Assembly: GCA_029237775.1 (NCBI GenBank)
Contig: JAQZBR010000005.1
Coordinates: forward strand, 124,001-188,000
Source of the DNA: Bacteroidota bacterium
GTDB lineage: Bacteria > Bacteroidota > Bacteroidia > 2-12-FULL-35-15
Reading direction: 5' to 3'
DNA length: 64,000 nucleotides
Below the pieces are notes generated by a model. That model had not been told where the DNA came from. It saw nothing but the letters and a program-made list of their open reading frames with translations, and did no database searches. This document shows, piece by piece, positions 58,783 through 64,000 of the stretch. How positions within the stretch are numbered: position 1 is the stretch's first letter; each line of letters starts with the position of its first letter. Made by a program: the position numbers and the translations under genes.

Positions 58783-60468
58783 TTAAACCGTTAGCTTTTT
58801 ATACCTCACACGCTTCGGCTCAACATTACCCAAACGTTTCTTTCTGTTCTCCTCGTATTCGGAATAACCTCCCTCAAAATAATAAACGGTTGAATCACCT
58901 TCGAATGCAAGAATATGAGTACACACGCGATCCAGAAACCATCTGTCGTGGCTGATGATCACAGCGCAACCGGCAAAGTTGTCCAAGCCTTCCTCCAGTG
59001 CACGTAATGTATTTACATCAAGGTCATTGGTCGGCTCATCCAGCAACAATACGTTTCCTTCTTCTTTTAACGCCATCGCTAAATGCAGACGATTACGCTC
59101 TCCACCGGAAAGGATCCCGCATTTTTTTCCCTGGTCTGATCCTGCAAAATTAAAACGTGAAATATAAGCCCGGGCATTCATTGATTTACCACCCAGCATA
59201 ATATTTTCAGAACCTCCGCTTAATACATCATAAATTGATTTGTTAGGATCGATGCCTGAGTGAGACTGATCAACATAAGCGATCTTAACAGTCGGGCCTA
59301 CTTTAAATTCACCCGCGTTTGGCGTTTCCTGGCCCATGATCATGCGGAACAAGGTCGTTTTACCCGCACCATTCGGCCCGATGATTCCAACGATTCCCGC
59401 AGGCGGTAATTTAAAATTCAGGTGTTCATACAACAATCTTTCTCCGTAACCTTTCGCTACATCAACCGCTTCGATTACTTCATTACCCAAACGAGGCCCG
59501 TTAGGAATATACAATTCAAGCTTATCTTCTACTGCTCTGGCATCTTCACCAAGCATCTTTTCATAGTTCTGTAAACGGGCTTTGGATTTCGTCTGACGGC
59601 CTTTTGCGCCCTGGCGAACCCACTCCAACTCACGCTGTAAAGTTTTCTGACGCTTGCTTTCAGTTTTCTCTTCCTGTGCCAGACGTTTTTGTTTCTGATC
59701 CAACCACTCCGAATAATTTCCTTTCCATGGAATACCTTCTCCCCTGTCAAGCTCAAGGATCCAGCCAGCAACGTTATCAAGGAAATAACGATCGTGGGTC
59801 ACAGCGATAACAGTTCCTTTGTAATGTTGTAAATGCTGCTCTAACCAATCTACCGACTCAGCATCCAAGTGATTGGTTGGCTCATCAAGTAATAAAATTT
59901 CAGGCTCCTGGATCAATAAACGGCATAATGCAACGCGTCTTCGCTCACCACCTGATAAATTCTTGATCGGTGTATCGCTTTCCGGACAACGCAACGCTTC
60001 CATCGCCTGCTCCAGCCTGTTATCTAAATTCCATAGATCCAGCTGATCGATCTGCTCCTGTAAATATGCTTGTCTGTTGATAAGCTTATCCATTTTATCA
60101 GGATCATTCAGGTACTCTTCTTCACCGAATTTATTATTTACATCATCATACTCTTTAAGAATATTCACGTGTTCTGCAGCACCTTCACGAACTACTTCCA
60201 ATACTGTTTTGGAATCGTCAAGATGTGGTTCCTGCTCTAAATATCCTACACGGTATCCCGGAGAAAAATGGATATCACCCTGGTAATTTTTTTCGATCCC
60301 AGCGATGATCTTCATCAACGTTGATTTTCCGGAACCGTTCAATCCGAGGATCCCGATCTTTGCACCATAATAAAATGATAAATAAATATCTTTTAATATG
60401 GTTTTACCTGTTGGCAACGTGCGACTCACGTTTACCATTGAAAAAATTATTTGTCTGCCTTCTGACAT
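58783..60468 (-). CDS. ettA: Energy-dependent translational throttle protein EttA (ABC-F)
   Basis: 561 residues with two ATP-binding domains and no membrane helices. Walker A: 'GLNGSGKST' (near 41) and 'GPNGAGKTT' (near 361). Signature motifs: 'LSGGERRRVALCRLL' (near 171) and 'LSGGERNRLHLAMAL' (near 451). The linker holds the PtIM-type helices ('EEKTESKRQKTLQRELEWVR'). EttA binds the ribosomal E site and slows the first elongation step when ADP/ATP is high. Close relatives are Uup and YbiT, but the length and 'MSEGRQIIFSMVNVSRTLPT' start fit EttA. Confidence 0.94.
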   Translation of the reverse strand: MSEGRQIIFSMVNVSRTLPTGKTILKDIYLSFYYGAKIGILGLNGSGKSTLMKIIAGIEKNYQGDIHFSPGYRVGYLEQEPHLDDSKTVLEVVREGAAEHVNILKEYDDVNNKFGEEEYLNDPDKMDKLINRQAYLQEQIDQLDLWNLDNRLEQAMEALRCPESDTPIKNLSGGERRRVALCRLLIQEPEILLLDEPTNHLDAESVDWLEQHLQHYKGTVIAVTHDRYFLDNVAGWILELDRGEGIPWKGNYSEWLDQKQKRLAQEEKTESKRQKTLQRELEWVRQGAKGRQTKSKARLQNYEKMLGEDARAVEDKLELYIPNGPRLGNEVIEAVDVAKGYGERLLYEHLNFKLPPAGIVGIIGPNGAGKTTLFRMIMGQETPNAGEFKVGPTVKIAYVDQSHSGIDPNKSIYDVLSGGSENIMLGGKSMNARAYISRFNFAGSDQGKKCGILSGGERNRLHLAMALKEEGNVLLLDEPTNDLDVNTLRALEEGLDNFAGCAVIISHDRWFLDRVCTHILAFEGDSTVYYFEGGYSEYEENRKKRLGNVEPKRVRYKKLTV

Positions 60469-60583
60469 CGTTAATTAGAGATTTGTTGAAATAGTGAATT
60501 GGTGAATTATTAAAAATTCAGCTCGCAAATATCGTAAAATATCATGAAAGATATACCTGAAAACATGAGATAAATGCTGAAAC

Positions 60584-61351
60584 TCAGGACATGTAAAGCC
60601 CGCCATTTACAGCAATGTCAGCACCTGTTATAAATTGGGCTTTTTCGGAAACAAGATAAGCCACCGCGGCTGCAACTTCTTCTGGCTTTCCGAGCCTGCC
60701 TGCTAGGGTCTGACCGATGATTTTGTTTTTGAGATCTGCTCTGACTGCTTCTGACATCGGAGATTCTATATGTCCCGGAGATACAGTATTTACAGTAATT
60801 CCACGGGAAGCAACTTCAGCAGCAAGCGATTTGGTAAAACCGTAAATACCTGCTTTTGAAGCAGAATAATTAGTTTGCCCCGCCTGCCCTTTCTGCGCAT
60901 TAACACTGGAAATATTTATAACTCTTCCCCAGCATTTTTCGAGCATCCCTTCAATTACAAGCTTTGTACAGATAAAAACTCCGTTAAGGTTTGTATTGAT
61001 CACATTAGACCATTGTTCGAAACTCATTTTATATAATGCCGCATCATCTGTGATCCCCGCATTGTTAATCAATACATCAACAGAACCATATTGTTTGTTT
61101 ATACCTCTGATCATTTTCTGAATCGATATATAATTAGCTACATCACCCTCCGCAATGCTGATTTCAATACCTGATTTCAACTGCTGTTTTTGCCATTTTT
61201 CAGCTGCTTTTCTCCATTTTTCACTTTTATCAAAAGCTTTGTAATTTGCAATAACCTGATAACCATCTGCGTGTAAAGCACGGCAAATAGCGGTTCCAAT
61301 ACCACCCGTACCACCTGTAACCAAAGCAATCCTTTCTCTCTTATTCTTCAT
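60584..61351 (-). CDS. phaB: Acetoacetyl-CoA reductase-like short-chain dehydrogenase
   Basis: 255 residues; NADPH-dependent reduction of acetoacetyl-CoA to (R)-3-hydroxybutyryl-CoA is the best fit. The nucleotide loop is 'TGGTGGIGTAICRAL' (near 13), 'NNAGI' is near 98, the Ser is in 'NISSVNAQKGQAGQTNYSAS' and the catalytic Tyr-x-x-x-Lys is 'YSASK' (near 165). 'TVSPGHIESPM' and 'GADIAVNGGLYM' resemble PhaB rather than FabG. No phaC or phaA is adjacent, so FabG-like activity cannot be excluded. It starts 1 bp after the preceding gene's stop. Confidence 0.82.
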   Translation of the reverse strand: MKNKRERIALVTGGTGGIGTAICRALHADGYQVIANYKAFDKSEKWRKAAEKWQKQQLKSGIEISIAEGDVANYISIQKMIRGINKQYGSVDVLINNAGITDDAALYKMSFEQWSNVINTNLNGVFICTKLVIEGMLEKCWGRVINISSVNAQKGQAGQTNYSASKAGIYGFTKSLAAEVASRGITVNTVSPGHIESPMSEAVRADLKNKIIGQTLAGRLGKPEEVAAAVAYLVSEKAQFITGADIAVNGGLYMS

Positions 61352-61352
61352 A

Positions 61353-61979
61353 TTATTTTACAGGTAGGTATAGCGGATGTTTTTCGTTAAAAGACCGGAG
61401 GTAAATAAAGATAGATTCTGCTTTTTTTCTTCTTTTTAGTTTCATGAATTCCGCATACAATTGAGGATCATCTTTTAATATCAATTCCATATTTGTTACA
61501 TTGAAATCAACCACCTTATTTGTTTTAGTATTCAGAATAAATTGCCGCACCTCGCTCTGAGTGTTAATTCCATAAGTATTCATCGGATCCTGATAACCGC
61601 CTTGTACGAGCACCGCTGCAGTAAAATGCATTAACGTTCCAATTACATTAACGCGATTAAAATCTTTATTGAAGTTTACATAAATAGTTCTGTTTTGACA
61701 ATATCCCCATAAACTCAGTGTTTCCAATCGTTGTTCTTTGCCGGCTGAATCTTTATAGACCACATCTTTATACTCCATCACATCCTTCATAAAATCAACA
61801 CTGGACCTTGGCAGGCTCGATCCGATGGAGGCTTTTGGAATTGGATCATTGCGCTTAAAATCTTCTAAAGTGCGAAATATACCTTCTTTAAATTCATAGT
61901 CGCGCGAATAAGCAACAGAATCCTGGCCATTCAAAGCAACAGCAAAAGAAAAAAAGAAAATCAATAATAAATATCGCAT
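61353..61979 (-). CDS. Secreted protein of unknown function
   Basis: 208 residues with a signal peptide (ending ALNGQ). 'KEGIFRTLEDFKRNDPIPKA' near residue 31 resembles a motif shared by several Bacteroidota secreted proteins. The remaining sequence has 'LSLWGYCQNRTIYVNFNKDF' and ends with a Lys/Arg-rich helix ('MKLKRRKKAESIFIYLRSFN'). No enzyme motif is recognised. It lies between the SGNH-like gene (23 bp) and the SDR gene (1 bp) in one minus-strand unit. Confidence 0.65.
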   Translation of the reverse strand: MRYLLLIFFFSFAVALNGQDSVAYSRDYEFKEGIFRTLEDFKRNDPIPKASIGSSLPRSSVDFMKDVMEYKDVVYKDSAGKEQRLETLSLWGYCQNRTIYVNFNKDFNRVNVIGTLMHFTAAVLVQGGYQDPMNTYGINTQSEVRQFILNTKTNKVVDFNVTNMELILKDDPQLYAEFMKLKRRKKAESIFIYLRSFNEKHPLYLPVK

Positions 61980-62002
61980 AGATAAATTATGGCTAATGCA
62001 AT

Positions 62003-62953
62003 TTACTTATTTACATTCAGATTTTTTATAAAATGCCCAAGAGAATCGGTAAATATTCTTGAACCTTTAAGATTCGTGTTCAGTGTTGACATATAATATT
62101 CACGTGACTCCGCTATTTTCATACCCTCAAACTGAACAAAGTTTATTTTATAATCATCAGCTACCTGTCTGATCTTTCTAATTATCTCCTTACGGTTAGG
62201 CTGATATGGTAAAGCTTCTTTTAAAACAGGTGATTCGAAGAGCCATACCTCAGTGCCCTTCTGCTGAGCAAGCTCAATTAACTTCCTGAAATACTTTTCC
62301 CTCAAAGCATTCCATTCAAATAAATATCCATGAGGATAAAGATCAATAAATTCTTCCAGGTGGTTATCCCATTTCACTTCGAAGGGAGGCTCGTAACCAT
62401 CTGCAAAATGAGGCAGTTTGCGGCCCGCGATAAAATGTTTCATCCCCTGGAGAGCTTCAAAATTGATCTTATTGCTGTAATATGCATACTTCATAAATGG
62501 CAAGCGAACCCACTTGTAATAAGCGGGATCACATTCATTTAATACAGTGTCGACAACGGGATCACCCACAAAAGCTGCAAAATGATACGTATTGAAAACA
62601 TTATACTGAGGATCCATTGACTCCGGGGTAACGTAATAGAAGAGATATTTGGGCGCTTTATTATTTTTCAGATAGAAATATAAATGAAGATAGTTATCAG
62701 CGAAATCGGAATGACTGAGGGCGAGGTTATAAGATTTCATTCCGGTAATTTTGTCCAATGCCGCAGGTGCAATCATCCAGAAAGGTTCGCAGGGCCCGTG
62801 AATAAGAACATCAGCATCAATTTTTGCTTTTTGCACATATGCCGCCTTCAGATTACAGTTCTGACGTAAAGCAAAGTCGTAAAGCTTCTCAAGGCCAAAC
62901 AGGACCATGAAAATTATGATTATTGAAACTATTATTTTACCAATCAATTTCAC
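62003..62953 (-). CDS. SGNH-like partner of the second MBOAT protein
   Basis: 316 residues with one N-terminal membrane helix ('KIIVSIIIIFMVLFGLEKLY'). The domain behind it follows the plan of MBOAT-linked SGNH/DltD-type proteins: 'DADVLIHGPCEPFWMIAPAA', 'SYNLALSHSDFADNYLHLYF', 'LFYYVTPESMD', with a final 'DSLGHFIKNLN' like the D-x-x-H end motif. The usual GSSR/GDS nucleophile is replaced by 'HGPCEPFW', so catalysis may use Cys or be lost. It follows the MBOAT gene by 42 bp. Confidence 0.65.
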   Translation of the reverse strand: MKLIGKIIVSIIIIFMVLFGLEKLYDFALRQNCNLKAAYVQKAKIDADVLIHGPCEPFWMIAPAALDKITGMKSYNLALSHSDFADNYLHLYFYLKNNKAPKYLFYYVTPESMDPQYNVFNTYHFAAFVGDPVVDTVLNECDPAYYKWVRLPFMKYAYYSNKINFEALQGMKHFIAGRKLPHFADGYEPPFEVKWDNHLEEFIDLYPHGYLFEWNALREKYFRKLIELAQQKGTEVWLFESPVLKEALPYQPNRKEIIRKIRQVADDYKINFVQFEGMKIAESREYYMSTLNTNLKGSRIFTDSLGHFIKNLNVNK

Positions 62954-62995
62954 ACCAATCCTAATTAACTATTTAACAATTGCCTATTTACTAAA

Positions 62996-64000
62996 TTAGA
63001 ATTGCATATAAATAAAGCGCGTACCGCTATCGAATATTCCAAAGGTCATTATCAGCAGAATACATGCAACAACATATTTAACATTAAAACTCACACTCTC
63101 TGAGATCCTGTTGATCTTCCTTTCAAAAAGCAAAAACACCAATAACAAAATGATAGTTGAAAAAAAATTGAACTTATCGAGTTGGTGCCCACCAACAGCA
63201 AGCGGAGCTATAAAATCGCGAAGCCAGTCACCCGGAATAAAATCGGAGAATTCGTTTTTTATTAGCTCGAAAGCCCTTCCGATTGAATCGGAGCGGAAGA
63301 ATATATTACTGAAGCAGACCGCATTAAAAACGATAAATACGCCTACACATTTAAAAAGCTTATCATTTATTTTTTCGGATAGATCTTGTCTGTATCTTTT
63401 TGTAAAGACCTCAATGCTCAAATAAATAGCGTGACAGATCGCCCATGCAAAAAATGTTATCCCTATTCCATGCCAGATCACAGAGACAAAAAAAGTAAGA
63501 GAAAGTCCAATGACTGCAGCCATCTTCTTCAAGGATCGCAAACGATAAGCAACCGGATAAAAGACATAGGTGGTGAACCAGGAGATCAGCGAAATATGCC
63601 ATCTGCGCCAGTAATCTGAAACCGAAGCAGAGCGAAACGGCAAATTAAAATTTTCCTTCAATTCATATCCGAGCATCCTGCCTATCCCTAAAGCCATATC
63701 GGTATAACCGGAAAAATCAAAATAAAGCTGTATGGTAAAAAGATAGCTTGCGACTAAAGTCGTTAAGCCGCTGTACTCATTCGAGTGGTCAAAGATGGAA
63801 CTGACAGCCGGAGCAAGCCTATCGGCTATCACCATTTTCTTCAAAAGGCCAAGAAGCAGCCTTTGAAATCCTGAAACCAGTTTTTCTTTTGTAACAACTG
63901 TATTGTCGATCTGCGGAAGAAATTCCTTTGGAAACATAACTGGACCGCTGATGATCTTTGGAAAGAAGCTATTGTATAGAGTGAACCTGAAAATATTCTT
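62996..64000 (-). CDS. MBOAT O-acyltransferase, second copy (5' end outside window)
   Basis: The frame is open across the right edge, so about 334 C-terminal residues are seen, beginning 'KNIFRFTLYNSFFPKIISGP'. Family motifs are 'FPKIISGPVMFP', 'LYFDFSGYTDMALGIGRMLG', 'DYWRRWHISLISWFTTYVFY' and 'VSVIWHGIGITFFAWAICHA' with the catalytic His. It differs clearly from the MBOAT at 18736 ('LIAGPIV', 'GFWHGASW'), so it is not a recent duplicate. It leads an operon with an SGNH-like protein, an unknown secreted protein and the SDR. Confidence 0.92.
   Translation of the reverse strand, partial: KNIFRFTLYNSFFPKIISGPVMFPKEFLPQIDNTVVTKEKLVSGFQRLLLGLLKKMVIADRLAPAVSSIFDHSNEYSGLTTLVASYLFTIQLYFDFSGYTDMALGIGRMLGYELKENFNLPFRSASVSDYWRRWHISLISWFTTYVFYPVAYRLRSLKKMAAVIGLSLTFFVSVIWHGIGITFFAWAICHAIYLSIEVFTKRYRQDLSEKINDKLFKCVGVFIVFNAVCFSNIFFRSDSIGRAFELIKNEFSDFIPGDWLRDFIAPLAVGGHQLDKFNFFSTIILLLVFLLFERKINRISESVSFNVKYVVACILLIMTFGIFDSGTRFIYMQF

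Noticed and set aside
1-64000. tRNA, rRNA, CRISPR, prophage, IS transposase, restriction or toxin-antitoxin genes
   Set aside because: Looked for on both strands; no cloverleaf-like sequence, regular spacer array or recognisable protein of these types was found.

Overview
This window comes from a member of the Bacteroidota, most likely a Flavobacteriales- or Sphingobacteriales-type lineage. The evidence is type IX secretion (T9SS) C-terminal sorting domains of both type A and type B, SC-type lipoprotein signals, several TAnnTTTG (-7) promoter elements typical of the phylum and almost no Shine-Dalgarno sequences. It also has a futalosine-pathway menaquinone gene (mqnE), an S46 dipeptidyl-peptidase and a short arginine decarboxylase of the Bacteroidota kind. 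The DNA is moderately AT-rich and densely coded. I see no rRNA, tRNA, CRISPR array, phage or classical IS transposase.

Layout. 0-5 kb: a cut-off lipoprotein, divergent arginine decarboxylase and arginase-family genes, and argS. 5-14 kb (minus strand): a giant repeat-built T9SS adhesin, a GNAT/FemAB-like protein and a DUF885 lipoprotein. 14-16.3 kb: four tightly packed genes forming a two-gene cassette (PEGA-like membrane protein plus lipoprotein) present twice in tandem. 16.4-22.2 kb: prolyl oligopeptidase, an MBOAT/AlgJ-type acylation pair and a beta-barrel protein. 22.3-27.4 kb (minus): lipoprotein, DUF2179 membrane protein, T9SS beta-propeller protein and TRIC channel. 27.6-30.2 kb: a NarL-type regulator and a TPR histidine kinase that overlap tail to tail. 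30.3-32.4 kb: a small T9SS protein and a collagen-like protein. 32.5-38.5 kb: a MarR regulator with a fatty-acid beta-oxidation operon (fadN-fadA-fadE order). 38.6-45.2 kb: ogt, paiB, small secreted and membrane proteins, a GDSL hydrolase with an 85-bp tandemly duplicated upstream region, and a glycerophosphodiesterase. 45.3-48.3 kb: pntAB. 48.7-55.6 kb: YihY, mqnE, an OmpR-type regulator, hutH, a GxxExxY gene bounded by inverted repeats, and hisS. 55.8-64 kb: S46 peptidase, GAF protein, ettA, an acetoacetyl-CoA reductase-like SDR, an unknown secreted protein, and a second MBOAT/SGNH-like pair cut by the window edge.

How the parts connect. The MarR gene is the likely switch for the fad operon, because a palindrome overlaps its -33 element. 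The two MBOAT/SGNH pairs suggest O-acylation of exported polysaccharides or lipids. The adhesin, propeller, collagen-like and beta-barrel proteins form the cell-surface inventory. The most unusual signals are: (1) two dispersed intergenic repeat families (A, ending TTTTTACCAC; B, containing CCTGAACTTGTTTCAGG). Inverted A copies bound the GxxExxY gene and also bound a gene-less 102-bp element, which suggests an undescribed mobile or MITE-like system. (2) The duplicated PEGA-membrane/lipoprotein cassette. (3) The 85-bp tandem duplication that carries a start codon.
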